Positions 46,568 through 56,318 of a stretch of 64,000 nt of DNA are shown piece after piece. The first letter of the stretch is position 1, and each line of letters opens with the position of its first letter. The notes below the pieces were generated by a model. The model searched no databases. It was not told the DNA's origin and worked only from the letters and a program-made list of their open reading frames with translations. The stretch is from Saprospirales bacterium. Lineage in GTDB: Bacteria; Bacteroidota; Bacteroidia; Chitinophagales; JADIYW01. The stretch spans positions 186,001 through 250,000 of the forward strand of contig JADJSS010000044.1 of assembly GCA_016711605.1 (NCBI GenBank). Direction: 5' to 3'. The position numbers and the translations under genes are program-made.

Positions 46568-46660
46568 ACTGTTAAATTTTTAAACTAAAATTATAAAATA
46601 AAATTACGCTTAAAAAAAAATATAATTCTTATCCATAGTTAAGTATCTGTGTAGATACAA

Positions 46661-48259
46661 TTAGATAATATACATTTTCACTAACGCTTCCGCACATCGT
46701 TCACCATCCATAGCAGCACTCATGATTCCGCCAGCGTAACCAGCTCCTTCTGCACATGGAAATAATCGTTTTGTGTGAATGTGCTCAAAAGTTTCTTTAT
46801 CGCGTGGAATTTTTACTGGCGATGATGTACGGCTTTCCACACCAATAATCTGTGCATCATTAGTTAAATAACCACGCATTTTATTACCAAAACTTTTAAA
46901 GCCTTCCTGCAAGCAATGTGCAATATCTTTCGGTAAAAAATCACGCATTTCTACACTTACTAAACCTGGTTGATACGATGTTTCTAACAAAGACGATGAT
47001 GCTTTCTTATTCACAAAATCCTGCATTTTTTGTGCAGGTGCTGTTTGTGTTTGTCCTGCCAATTGCCACGCTTTTTGTTCGACAGATTTTTGAAATTCCA
47101 TCGCAGCCAATGCACCGAACTGTTTGAAATTTTTCCAATCCGTTTCGTCAATAGCAACCACCATTCCTGAATTGGAAAATGGCGAATCTCTTTTGGATGG
47201 CGACATACCATTCACCACTATTTCATTCTGATTGGTTGCAGAAGGAACAATAAATCCACCAGGACACATGCAAAAAGAAAACACACCTTTTTGATTCGTT
47301 CCAACCTTCACTTGTTCTACCAAACTATACGATGCAGCAGGCAAGTACATACCTCTATCTGTACATTTGTATTGTATCGAATCTATTAATGATTGTTGAT
47401 GTTCTATACGTACGCCTAATGCAAATGGTTTTGCTTCTATAGTAATATTTTTTTTGTGTAATAACTCAAAGATATCACGTGCAGAATGACCCGTTGCCAA
47501 TATAACGCCTACGCCTTTGTGTTGTTGTAATGGTTCGTGAAGACACGAACCATGGCTGTCGATTGTTAGAACACCTTTCATTTCATTTCCTTCTAAAATA
47601 AAATCAACAACTTTTGTATTGAAATGAATTTCACCACCATATTTCAAAATGGTATTTCTGATTTCCTGAATTAGTTTTGGCAGTTTGTTGGTTCCAATAT
47701 GCGGATGAGCTTCAAATAAAATATCTTCTGCAGCACCATGTGATACTAATATTTCTAGAATACGTTTGATGTCGCCGCGCTTTTTAGAACGTGTATATAA
47801 TTTGCCATCGCTATAAGTTCCTGCACCACCTTCTCCAAAACAATAATTGGAATTTTCGTTAACGATATTTTTTTTGTTGATGTTCGCCAAATCACGTCTG
47901 CGTTCCTGCACATCTTTTCCGCGTTCTAAAATGATTGGTTTGATGCCCAATTCTATTAATCTTAAAGCAGCAAACAAACCAGCTGGTCCAGCACCAACTA
48001 TTATAGCTTGTTTTGATTTGGATACATCTTTATATTCATGTTGATGTTGAATAATTGATGTTGGAATTTCATCAATAAAAACATCGGCTTGTATGTTTAC
48101 TTTAATATTTCTTGAACGTGCATCAATACTTCGTTTTAGTAAACGAACATGGAAACTGTTTTCATCTTTAATAAATAAAAGTGATTTGATATGCTGATGA
48201 AGTTCATTTTCATCATACGCAATTTCTGGCGTAAGTGTAAGTTCAAGTGTTTTTTTCAT
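46661..48259 (-). CDS. NAD(P)/FAD-dependent oxidoreductase, predicted dehydrogenase
   Basis: A 532-residue flavoprotein. An N-terminal domain of about 85 residues (LTLTPEIAYDENELHQHIKS) precedes the FAD motif AIIVGAGPAGLFAALRLIEL, as in the group of large FAD-dependent dehydrogenases found across bacteria. RGKDVQERRRDLANINKKNI, NYCFGEGGAGTYSDGKLYTR and the C-terminal FAD-contact PCAEGAGYAGGIMSAAMDG are diagnostic. Substrate and pathway are not known for this family. The gene is divergent from a beta-propeller lipoprotein, with start codons about 80 bases apart. Confidence 0.88.
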   Translation of the reverse strand: MKKTLELTLTPEIAYDENELHQHIKSLLFIKDENSFHVRLLKRSIDARSRNIKVNIQADVFIDEIPTSIIQHQHEYKDVSKSKQAIIVGAGPAGLFAALRLIELGIKPIILERGKDVQERRRDLANINKKNIVNENSNYCFGEGGAGTYSDGKLYTRSKKRGDIKRILEILVSHGAAEDILFEAHPHIGTNKLPKLIQEIRNTILKYGGEIHFNTKVVDFILEGNEMKGVLTIDSHGSCLHEPLQQHKGVGVILATGHSARDIFELLHKKNITIEAKPFALGVRIEHQQSLIDSIQYKCTDRGMYLPAASYSLVEQVKVGTNQKGVFSFCMCPGGFIVPSATNQNEIVVNGMSPSKRDSPFSNSGMVVAIDETDWKNFKQFGALAAMEFQKSVEQKAWQLAGQTQTAPAQKMQDFVNKKASSSLLETSYQPGLVSVEMRDFLPKDIAHCLQEGFKSFGNKMRGYLTNDAQIIGVESRTSSPVKIPRDKETFEHIHTKRLFPCAEGAGYAGGIMSAAMDGERCAEALVKMYII

Positions 48260-48337
48260 ACAGTGACTGCAGCTGATTTATTGCTGAAAGCAAGGGTAAA
48301 ATTAAACTATTTAATTAAATTTATGGAAAACTATACC

Positions 48338-49501
48338 ATGAAAAACAACATATTATTTAGCTTCTTTCTAGCTTTTTCAGCTTTTTCAATTACAACTTTC
48401 AACAGTTGTAATTCTATTATTCCGCAACAAACATTGCTGAACGATCCAAACATGAATGTATTAGACCAAGTAAAATTGGCTATTCATAGTACACATACTA
48501 TGGCTGGAATTTATGCACAAAGCTATGGCACCAGCTCTTATTTTATTAAATGTTATGAATTAAAAGGTGGAAAATGGGTTTATATTCAAAAAATTAATTT
48601 ACCATTTATTCCGAAAAGCATCGCTATATATGACAACTACGCTGTGGTTGGTCAGTCGAATTCGGATTCGTGCAAGGCTAGTGTATATGTGTTTAGAAAC
48701 GGCACCTGGAATTTTGTGCAAGATTTATTTCCGGCAGATTCTACTGAAAAAACGTATCCTAATTTTGGCGAAAGTGTTGATATTTACAAAGATTACATTG
48801 TTGTTGGAAGTCCTTATGTAGTTAAAAAAGGTTCGGTAAAAGGGTACGCTTATATTTATAAACTATCAAATTTTGAATGGAATCAAGTGGCAAAACTTAA
48901 AACCGTTAATCCAACTACACTAAACAGGTTTGGTGCGCAAGTGCAGATCGATGAAAATGTTTGCATCGTAAAATCAATTAAATCTGTTGATTATATCAAT
49001 AACAATTACCAACTGCATGTGTTTAAAAAAATAGACGATGCCACCTGGAATGAAACCGACATTTTAAATCCCAGCGGCGATTTAATTACACCTTTCTTTG
49101 CGCAGGATTTTGATTTGTATGAACAAAATATAATTGTTGCCGCGCAAAATAGTTTTACTTATTCCGATTCCATTAAACGATATTCCACTTATTTTTATAC
49201 GGCACCAAAAGCAACTAAATTTTTATTAAACGCAAAAAACATAGACCATTCGCTCGGTTCAGATGTGGCTATTAATTCTATCAATGGATTTGTATCTAAT
49301 TCTGATTTAGTTCAAAATTTTATTCAAACCTATAAGTATGAAAATGGCTCGTTTACTCCAAAACACACTATTATTCAACCTAAGAACAAGGATATTTTGG
49401 AAGGTATCAAATGCACCAACGATTATTTAATTTATTTTGGAAAAACTAAAACAGTAAACGTCATCAAGGATTCAACTTACCTTTATTTTTATAAATTATA
49501 A
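48338..49501 (+). CDS. Lipoprotein with FG-GAP/propeller-like repeats
   Basis: The ATG at 48338 (MKNNILFSFFLAFSAFSITT) gives a signal peptide ending at the lipobox TFNSC; a start at 48323 is also possible, while the longer frame from 48191 overlaps the divergent gene. The 387-residue protein has repeats such as GGKWVYIQKINLPFIPKSIA, NGTWNFVQDLF and NFEWNQVAKLKTVN, each followed by a 'G-SV-I--DYIVVGSPY' strand. This is the W--V-KL pattern of bacterial propellers with FG-GAP-like repeats (usually seven blades). It should be exposed on the outer membrane. A hairpin follows the stop. Confidence 0.75.
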   Translation: MKNNILFSFFLAFSAFSITTFNSCNSIIPQQTLLNDPNMNVLDQVKLAIHSTHTMAGIYAQSYGTSSYFIKCYELKGGKWVYIQKINLPFIPKSIAIYDNYAVVGQSNSDSCKASVYVFRNGTWNFVQDLFPADSTEKTYPNFGESVDIYKDYIVVGSPYVVKKGSVKGYAYIYKLSNFEWNQVAKLKTVNPTTLNRFGAQVQIDENVCIVKSIKSVDYINNNYQLHVFKKIDDATWNETDILNPSGDLITPFFAQDFDLYEQNIIVAAQNSFTYSDSIKRYSTYFYTAPKATKFLLNAKNIDHSLGSDVAINSINGFVSNSDLVQNFIQTYKYENGSFTPKHTIIQPKNKDILEGIKCTNDYLIYFGKTKTVNVIKDSTYLYFYKL

Positions 49502-49520
49502 GTGCAGTATTTTTCTTAAC

Positions 49521-49550
49521 CCATCAAGGTTTTAAAAATCTTGATGGTTT
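49521..49550. terminator. Hairpin between convergent genes
   Basis: CCATCAAG (49521-49528) pairs with CTTGATGG (49540-49547) around an 11-base AT loop. Short T runs follow on both strands, so it may serve both converging genes. A closely related hairpin lies at 49892-49913. Confidence 0.55.
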
Positions 49551-49553
49551 AAT

Positions 49554-49874
49554 TTAAGACGCGCGGTTGCCTTTCACGGTTCTTAAAAATTGTTCTACAT
49601 AAAAAAATGCTTTTACGCTGTCGCCGTATAACAAATAGCCGTTTACTTCTAATTTAAAATCAACTATTTGATTGTGATATTTTTCTTTTAGTAGATTGCC
49701 AACTTCAATGAAGCGTTCAAAATATTCAAAGGAAATTTCTTCTCTAAATATTTCTTCTTGATTATAAGAAATAACCATAAAATTACTTTCCAATTTCCTA
49801 ATTACTTCAATTTCTTCCGTTAAGACAAAAACAATATCATTGCATTCAATATCTGGTAGATGTTGTACTGTCAT
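49554..49874 (-). CDS. Hypothetical cytoplasmic protein
   Basis: The protein has 106 residues and no signal peptide or membrane helix. It begins MTVQHLPDIECNDIVFVLTE and includes FMVISYNQEEIFREEISFEY, FERFIEVGNLLKEKYHN and VEQFLRTVKGNRAS. Glu-rich composition and alternating strands and helices suggest a small alpha/beta fold, perhaps STAS-like. No family is recognised. The gene is bracketed on both sides by related CAAGGTTTTTA-type hairpins, which is unusual. Confidence 0.55.
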   Translation of the reverse strand: MTVQHLPDIECNDIVFVLTEEIEVIRKLESNFMVISYNQEEIFREEISFEYFERFIEVGNLLKEKYHNQIVDFKLEVNGYLLYGDSVKAFFYVEQFLRTVKGNRAS

Positions 49875-49928
49875 TTTACTTTTTTTATATAATCAAGATT
49901 CTAAAAACCTTGAGATTTATAGAAATGA

Positions 49929-51410
49929 TTAATAAGCTCTTGCAAACAACACACGTTCCTTACTTGGTTTGCCAGTCAAAATACATTTGCCTTCTTCTTG
50001 CGGATTATCTAACGGAATGCAGCGAATAGTAGCTTTTGTTAATTCTTTAATTTTATCTTCAGTTTCAGCAGTGCCGTCCCAATGCGCCAACAGGAAACCC
50101 GGTTTTTCGTCTAATAGTTTTTGAAACTCATCAAACGAATCTACTTTAGTAATATTTTCTTCGCGGAATGCTTTTGCTTTGTTGAACATATTTTGCTGAA
50201 TATCATCTAACAAACCAGCAATAGTTGTCGTTAAATTATCTACATGAAACTGTGCTTTTTCTTTCGTATCACGTCGTGCAATTTCCACCATACCATTTGC
50301 TAAATCTCTTGGTCCAATAACGATGCGCAACGGAATTCCTTTCAATTCATATTCAGCAAATTTAAAACCAGGTCGTTTGGTTTCGTCACTGTCCACAATA
50401 GCACGTATACCTAATTTAGCAAGGTCTTTTTTCAAGTCATTTGCTTTTGCAATCATGCTGTCGGTTTCCTCCACATTCTTAGACAAGAAAGGAATAATGA
50501 CAACCTGGTGTGGTGCCAGTTTTGGTGGCATCACCAAACCATCATCATCAGAATGTGCCATAATTAATGCGCCAATTAACCGTGTAGAAACACCCCAGGA
50601 AGTTGCCCAAACATACTCTTCTTCGTTCTCTTTATTTTTAAACGTTACTTCAAATGCTTTTGCAAAATTTTGTCCTAAGAAATGTGATGTACCAGATTGC
50701 AATGCTTTTCCATCTTGCATCATCGCTTCAATCGTATAAGTTTCTTCGGCACCTGCAAAACGTTCACTTTCTGATTTCAATCCTTTAATCACTGGCAATG
50801 CCATATAATTTTCTACAAAATCAGCATATACATTGATCATTTGTTCTGCTTCTGAAATTGCTTCTTGTCTGGTAGCATGCGCTGTATGACCTTCTTGCCA
50901 TAAAAATTCTGCGGTACGCAAAAATAAGCGCGTACGCATTTCCCAACGCACTACGTTTGCCCATTGATTTATGAGTAAAGGTAAATCACGATATGACTGA
51001 ATCCATTTTTTATAGGTGTTCCAAATGATAGCTTCCGAAGTTGGACGCACTACCAATTCTTCTTCCAGTTTTGCTTCTGGATCTACCATTAATTTTCCTG
51101 GCTCATCTGGATTATTTTTTAAACGATAATGCGTAACCACAGCACATTCTTTGGCAAAACCTTCTGCATTTTTTTCTTCTGCTTCAAATAAACTTTTCGG
51201 TACAAATAATGGAAAGTATGCATTTACATGACCAGTATCTTTAAACTTTTTGTCAAGTACATCGCGCATATTTTCCCAAAGTGCGAAACCATAGGGTTTA
51301 ATCACCATACAACCACGCACCGCTGAATAATCGGCCAAATTACCTTTTAAGACTAAATCATTGTACCATTCTGAATAATTTTCTGCTCTGCTTGTTATTT
51401 CCTTGCTCAT
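49929..51410 (-). CDS. proS: Prolyl-tRNA synthetase (type 3, archaeal/eukaryotic-like)
   Basis: The 493-residue class II synthetase charges tRNA(Pro). It has motif 1 and 2 features (VRPTSEAIIWNTYKKWIQSY, then VVRWEMRTRLFLRTAEFLWQEGH), and WGVSTRLIGALIMAHSDDDG for motif 3. The C-terminal anticodon-binding domain has APHQVVIIPFLSKN. The bacterial editing insertion is absent, and the C-terminus (TGKPSKERVLFARAY) ends with the invariant Tyr of the eukaryotic-like type 3 form. That form is standard in Bacteroidota. No frameshift is present. Confidence 0.96.
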   Translation of the reverse strand: MSKEITSRAENYSEWYNDLVLKGNLADYSAVRGCMVIKPYGFALWENMRDVLDKKFKDTGHVNAYFPLFVPKSLFEAEEKNAEGFAKECAVVTHYRLKNNPDEPGKLMVDPEAKLEEELVVRPTSEAIIWNTYKKWIQSYRDLPLLINQWANVVRWEMRTRLFLRTAEFLWQEGHTAHATRQEAISEAEQMINVYADFVENYMALPVIKGLKSESERFAGAEETYTIEAMMQDGKALQSGTSHFLGQNFAKAFEVTFKNKENEEEYVWATSWGVSTRLIGALIMAHSDDDGLVMPPKLAPHQVVIIPFLSKNVEETDSMIAKANDLKKDLAKLGIRAIVDSDETKRPGFKFAEYELKGIPLRIVIGPRDLANGMVEIARRDTKEKAQFHVDNLTTTIAGLLDDIQQNMFNKAKAFREENITKVDSFDEFQKLLDEKPGFLLAHWDGTAETEDKIKELTKATIRCIPLDNPQEEGKCILTGKPSKERVLFARAY

Positions 51411-51469
51411 TTTTATTGATTAGATGTTAATTAACATACTTTGGTATACTTTTTGAAACCAATTGTGTA

Positions 51470-51477
51470 TATTTTTG
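51470..51477 (+). promoter_or_regulatory. Likely -7 box of the Asn-rich protein operon
   Basis: TATTTTTG fits TAnnTTTG and lies 51 bases before the ATG at 51529, leaving room for a short leader. Confidence 0.4.
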
Positions 51478-51528
51478 GTTTATAAAAGTACGAGATTTTA
51501 GATTTCCAAAAGATTAAAAATAATCGAC

Positions 51529-52587
51529 ATGAAAAAAATAATATTAGTAGGTCTGTTGATGTTTGGTTTTACACATATACATGTGTTGCAAGCTGGTGAT
51601 GATGTGTATGATGCACCGACACCTAAAAAAGTGAAAGTACAAGTACAACGTCAAGCACCTGTGCAAGAGCAATCTGTTCCATATTATGAAGATAACAATG
51701 GCAGACAGCAACGAAATTTCTCCAATCAGCAACAAAGCAACAACTATCAGAACCAAGATAATGATTATCAAGGTGACGATTATCAGTATGATAATAATTA
51801 TATAGAAGATGACTGGAATTATTCGTATTCAGACCGATTAAGACGTTTCCATAATCCGTCACTTCGTTTTAGTTATGGTTGGAGTTCTTGTAATAACTCT
51901 TGGAATGACCCTTTTTACAATTCATTTAATAATGGTTGGTATAATTCATTTACGCCTAGTTGGTCGTATGGATATAATAATTATTGGAATCCATTCAACA
52001 ATACTCAAGTAATTATAATTCAAAATCCAATTAATAGTTGGTACAATAGTGGATTTAATTACGGTTATGGATTTAACTCTTTTAACAGTTGGAATTGGTT
52101 TTCTCCAATTTGCTCTAATTATTTCTATAATAATAATCCTTATGGATATTATGGGTTTAATGGATATAACTATGGATATAACGGATACAATGGTTTTAAT
52201 GGTTTTGAAAGTAATACTAACTACAATGCAAACATTTTAAATAAACCACGTTACAACACAACAAACAACACGAATAACATAAATTACAACGGCAACAAAA
52301 ACTACGGTTATTCAACGAATCCAAATGGATATTCGAATGGAAGTTCTAATACCAATAATTCAACATCTACTCAGAAGAAATGGAACAACCAACAACCAAG
52401 CAATAATACTACGAAAGAAGCACCGAATGTGTATCAGTATAAAAACAATACAAACAACGCACCAGCACCAAAAGAGAATTATACACCACCTAGCAACAAC
52501 TCTAACAACAATAGTGGTGGTTGGAATAATAATAATTCTAATTCAGGTGGTTCAGGTGGTGTAAAAATTAGCACACGTCCGAAATAG
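51529..52587 (+). CDS. Asn/Tyr/Gly-rich secreted protein
   Basis: The 352-residue protein has a signal peptide MKKIILVGLLMFGFTHIHVLQ followed by a low-complexity region. It has Gln-rich (QRQAPVQEQSVPYY), Asn/Tyr/Trp-rich (WNDPFYNSFNNGWYNSF), NGYNYGYNGYNGFNGF-like and Asn/Ser-rich segments, and ends GGSGGVKISTRPK. The composition is prion-like and similar to adhesive or elastomeric extracellular proteins. I do not recognise a family. The FadL-like barrel gene follows after 18 bases, so the two may be co-transcribed. The biased composition is not due to frame error, because the overlapping frames are not better. Confidence 0.7.
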   Translation: MKKIILVGLLMFGFTHIHVLQAGDDVYDAPTPKKVKVQVQRQAPVQEQSVPYYEDNNGRQQRNFSNQQQSNNYQNQDNDYQGDDYQYDNNYIEDDWNYSYSDRLRRFHNPSLRFSYGWSSCNNSWNDPFYNSFNNGWYNSFTPSWSYGYNNYWNPFNNTQVIIIQNPINSWYNSGFNYGYGFNSFNSWNWFSPICSNYFYNNNPYGYYGFNGYNYGYNGYNGFNGFESNTNYNANILNKPRYNTTNNTNNINYNGNKNYGYSTNPNGYSNGSSNTNNSTSTQKKWNNQQPSNNTTKEAPNVYQYKNNTNNAPAPKENYTPPSNNSNNNSGGWNNNNSNSGGSGGVKISTRPK

Positions 52588-52605
52588 TTTATTTAATTTA
52601 TCAAG

Positions 52606-54114
52606 ATGAAGAATTTATTAGTCATATTTGGCTTACTGGCAATTTTTATTTTAAAAGCATCTGCTCAAACTGATATTGATGCCTTGCGATACGCTACACC
52701 AAGCTTGCAAGGAACAGCTCGAAATATTGGTGTTGGAAATACGATGAATGTGGTAGGTGCAGATATTTCTGCAACACATTCTAATCCTGCAGGTTTGGCT
52801 AAATTTTCATCTACGGAAATTACCTTATCACCAGGCATTTCTTTTTACAAATCAAATTCTAATTATTTAGATAAAAATACTAATGACTCAAAAGTAAAAT
52901 TTCAAATTTCAAATTTTGGTGTAGTAATTGCCAATCGATATAAAAAGGAAAACGAAACCAAAAAATGGAATGGTTTAAAAGTAGGAATTAGTTTTGCTCG
53001 TTTAGCTAATTTTAATGAAAAATATTATTTCAAAGGATTTAATGATAAAAATAGTTTGTTGAATAATTATTATGACAAACTTTCAGACAATACTTTTATT
53101 ACATCTGAAGAAGATGCTAAAACTAAATATCCATTTGATGCAAGTATTGCTTATCAACTTGATTTACTTTCTTCTGACTCAGTAGGAAATATTTTTACAG
53201 CTACCAACAACGGAAATATGTTGCAAGAATATACCGTTCAAAAAACTGGCGGAATGGATGAGTTTGCCATAGGTTTTGCCAGTGAATACAACTCCAAAAT
53301 TTCGGTTGGTGCTTCTATTGGCATTCCGTTTATTAATTATACAGAACGCATAAAACTCGTAGAAACAGACACTCGTGATTCAGCATTTAATTTAAATTCT
53401 TTCAGTAATGAAACGTATTTAAAAACACGAGGAACTGGTTTTAATGTAAAAGTTGGTGTGCTGTATTCTCCAATTAAAAATTTAAAATTATCGTTGGCAT
53501 TTCAGACACCAGGTTTTATGTTTATGAAAGATGATTATAAAACAACTATGGAAGCAGATTATGCAAATAGAACAGATATTTTAATTGGTGAATCACCAGA
53601 TGGAAGATCTACATACAAATATGTACAGCCATGGCGCTTGAGTGCTGGCGCGTCGTACGTACATAAAGTTGGATTTGTCGCTGTTGAATATGAATTGAGC
53701 GACGCGCAAATGTCGAAATTTAAATTGAATCAAACTGATGCGTCAGCTCGCGATTATGAGAATTTTTTAAATGCGCAAATTAAAAATAAGTATGGTCTGT
53801 TTCATACGATAAAAGCTGGTGTTGAATTTAAAATTCAAAAATTTAGGATGCGTGCAGGTATTCAATATCGAACTTCACCATTTGATAAAAATGCCGCACC
53901 AACTACTATAAACACAGATGTTATAACCTATTCTGGTGGTTTAGGATATAGAATGGAACACTTTTTTATAGATATAGCATATACACAAACTAATACAAAA
54001 GAACTTTTTATACCCTATTCAATTAATGAATCTTTTTGGAAATCTGCAGTTCCTGTAGCAACTCTAAAAATTAAAAAACCAGCAATATTTTTTACTGTCG
54101 GTTATAAACTATAA
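52606..54114 (+). CDS. FadL/OmpP1-like outer membrane protein
   Basis: The 502-residue barrel begins MKNLLVIFGLLAIFILKASAQ (signal peptide) and has the family's N-terminal plug region: LRYATPSLQGTARNIGVGNT, then DISATHSNPAGLAKFSSTEI with the NPAGLA motif. Strands alternate through the rest, ending FFTVGYKL. This arrangement matches the OMPP1/FadL/TodX transport family, in the Bacteroidota 'hemin receptor' branch. It would let a hydrophobic compound cross the outer membrane. It sits 18 bases after the Asn-rich protein gene and 20 before the methyltransferase gene. Confidence 0.82.
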   Translation: MKNLLVIFGLLAIFILKASAQTDIDALRYATPSLQGTARNIGVGNTMNVVGADISATHSNPAGLAKFSSTEITLSPGISFYKSNSNYLDKNTNDSKVKFQISNFGVVIANRYKKENETKKWNGLKVGISFARLANFNEKYYFKGFNDKNSLLNNYYDKLSDNTFITSEEDAKTKYPFDASIAYQLDLLSSDSVGNIFTATNNGNMLQEYTVQKTGGMDEFAIGFASEYNSKISVGASIGIPFINYTERIKLVETDTRDSAFNLNSFSNETYLKTRGTGFNVKVGVLYSPIKNLKLSLAFQTPGFMFMKDDYKTTMEADYANRTDILIGESPDGRSTYKYVQPWRLSAGASYVHKVGFVAVEYELSDAQMSKFKLNQTDASARDYENFLNAQIKNKYGLFHTIKAGVEFKIQKFRMRAGIQYRTSPFDKNAAPTTINTDVITYSGGLGYRMEHFFIDIAYTQTNTKELFIPYSINESFWKSAVPVATLKIKKPAIFFTVGYKL

Positions 54115-54134
54115 ATTTATAGCAAATATTTTTT

Positions 54135-54788
54135 TTGACAGAAAATCCTACATGGCGATGGAAAGTAGCACAATCACTTGAATACAAGTGGTGGCAACGT
54201 TATTTACATAATAAAGACACGAAAGCATACCTAAACTGGAAATTTCATTATTGGCAAGATTTACTTTTAAAACTCACAAAATACATTGAATTACCGCAAT
54301 CAAAATCAATACTAGACGCTGGTTGTGGTCCTGCTGGAATTTTTATGGCATTAAAAGGAAATAGTATAGATGCGATTGATCCATTGCTAGATAAATATGA
54401 TGCTTTGCCACATTTTACTAAAGATAAATATTTGTGGACGCACTTCCAAAACCAATCAATAGAACAACTAGATGCAACAGAAAAATACGATATCATTTAT
54501 TGTATGAATGCAATAAATCATGTAGAAAACATTGAGTTATGTTATGATAATTTGGTGCGTGCATTAAAGCCAAATGGCTATATGGTTATTTCTACAGATG
54601 CACACAAGCATGAACTTCTAAAGAAGGTTTTTCAATTAATTCCTGGTGATATTTTGCATCCATATCAATTTAATTTACAAGAATACGATGCTTTTTTAAC
54701 GAATCGACATTGTGAAATTATTCAGGATATTATATTCAAGGAAGAACGTATTTTTAACTACTATATTACAGTTGCAAGAAAGAAGTAA
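54135..54788 (+). CDS. Class I SAM-dependent methyltransferase
   Basis: The 217-residue product starts at a TTG codon (54135), which fits the start of the conserved N-terminal WRWKVAQSLEYKWWQRYL; no ATG is available. ILDAGCGPAGIFMAL is the SAM-binding motif I, IDAIDPLLDKY motif II and YDIIYCMNAINHVENIELCY motif III with ALKPNGYMVIS after it. It methylates an unknown small molecule or lipid. It follows the FadL-like gene after 20 bases and is the last of the rightward group. The pattern NAINHVEN is often seen in methyltransferases of small hydrophobic substrates. Confidence 0.82.
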   Translation: MTENPTWRWKVAQSLEYKWWQRYLHNKDTKAYLNWKFHYWQDLLLKLTKYIELPQSKSILDAGCGPAGIFMALKGNSIDAIDPLLDKYDALPHFTKDKYLWTHFQNQSIEQLDATEKYDIIYCMNAINHVENIELCYDNLVRALKPNGYMVISTDAHKHELLKKVFQLIPGDILHPYQFNLQEYDAFLTNRHCEIIQDIIFKEERIFNYYITVARKK

Positions 54789-54839
54789 ATTATTCCAAAC
54801 CTTGATTTTTTTTAAAAACCATTAAGGTTAGAAATAAAT

Positions 54840-56122
54840 CTAATCTACAACAATCAACGAAAACTCTTTCTTACCTTTTTTGATGATAATAAATTTTTGA
54901 TTGACTAAGAAATCAGCATTTATTGTTCCGTTTAAATCTGAGAATTTTTCCATATTTATTGCAATGCCATTTTGCTGCAACATTTTTTTTGCATCGCCTT
55001 TTGATGACAAGATGGTTGTTTCAACAGCTAATAAATCTAAAATATTTACACCATTTTCAATTTTATCTTTTGCAATTTTAAAAGTCGGAACACCATCAAA
55101 AATATCTAGTATTTCTGTTTCATTTAATTGCTCCAAATTTTCTTTTGTCGCTTTTCCAAAAAGTATCTCTGATGATTTTATTGCTTGTTCTAAATCTTGT
55201 TTTGAATGCACACGTTCGGTAATTTCATCAGCTAAACATTTTTGTAAAGTACGCAAATGCGGTGCTGCGTCATGTTCTAATTCTAATGCTTCAATTTCGT
55301 TTTTATTTTTTAAAGAAAAAACACGAATCCAGCTTTTTACATCTTCATCGCTTGCATTTAACCAAAACTGGTAAAACTTATATGGTGATGTTTTTTTTGC
55401 ATCTAACCAAATGTTGCCATTTTCTGATTTTCCAAATTTTGTTCCATCTGCTTTTTTAATAAGTTGAGTAGTAATCGCGAATGCTTCACCACCTTCTTTT
55501 TTGCGAATTAATTCGGTTCCGGTTACAATGTTGCCCCATTGATCGCTTCCACCTAATTGTAATTTTACGCCTTTATTTTTCCATAAATAATAAAAATCAT
55601 AACCTTGCACCAACTGATAAGAGAATTCAGTAAATGACATGCCATTTTCCAACCTGTTTTTTACGGAATCTTTTGCCATCATATAATTTACAGTGATGTA
55701 TTTTCCTACATCGCGAATAAATCCTAAGAAAGAAAAATCTTTAAACCAATCGTAATTATTAACAATTTCAGCAGAATTTTCACCGCAATTAAAATCTAAA
55801 AATTTCTCCAATTGTTTTTTCTGACATGACAAGTTATAATTTAATACATCTTCAGATAACATATTTCGTTCGGCACTTTTCCACTTGGGTCGCCAACCAT
55901 TCCAGTAGCGCCACCAACCAAAGCAATTGGTTTGTGTCCACAACGTTGAAAATGCATCAATGTCATTACTTGCACCATATTTCCAATTCCAAGAGAATCT
56001 GCAGTTGGGTCGAAACCAATGTATGCACTTACCACTTCTTTGTTTAATAATTCTTCGGTTTCTGGCATAATATCGTGCAACATTTTTCGCCAACGTAATT
56101 CTTCTACAAAATTCTGCTTCAT
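54840..56122 (-). CDS. tyrS: Tyrosyl-tRNA synthetase (one frameshift)
   Basis: The protein starts MKQNFVEELRWRKMLHDIMP (ATG at 56122). The Rossmann part has AYIGFDPTADSLGIGNMVQV, where the class I HIGH motif reads G-I-G-N. LVGGATGMVGDPSGK follows, then LQLGGSDQWGNIVTGTELIR (tyrosine and ATP site), DGTKFGKSENGNIWLD (KMSKS as KFGKS), and a C-terminal S4 domain (LLQQNGIAINMEKFSDLNG). The frame breaks at a T4 run (55877-55880) right after GDPSGK; one added base joins it to SAERNMLSEDV and yields 427 residues. The gene is essential, so the break is most likely a sequence error. Confidence 0.9.
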
Positions 56123-56318
56123 TTTTTATACTTTAAAGTGCGAAAATACAACTAGAATGCCTATAAATCGTTATTTATAGAGAGATTTTATAGAAGAAAT
56201 AAAAAAAAATGAGGTGCAACGCAAAAAGTCAAAATATTATCTAATTATTACGAGAAATTTGATAAATTTACAAGTAATGTTATGCACTTTTGTGTAATAC
56301 TATTTTAATGCATCGTTT

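Noticed and set aside
48191..48337. Longer N-terminus of the propeller lipoprotein
   Set aside because: It overlaps the divergent flavoprotein gene and would bury the signal peptide and lipobox of the product.
54901..55374. Rightward Ser/Phe-rich frame over tyrS
   Set aside because: It is the complement of Lys/Glu-rich tyrS coding sequence, which is well supported by motifs.
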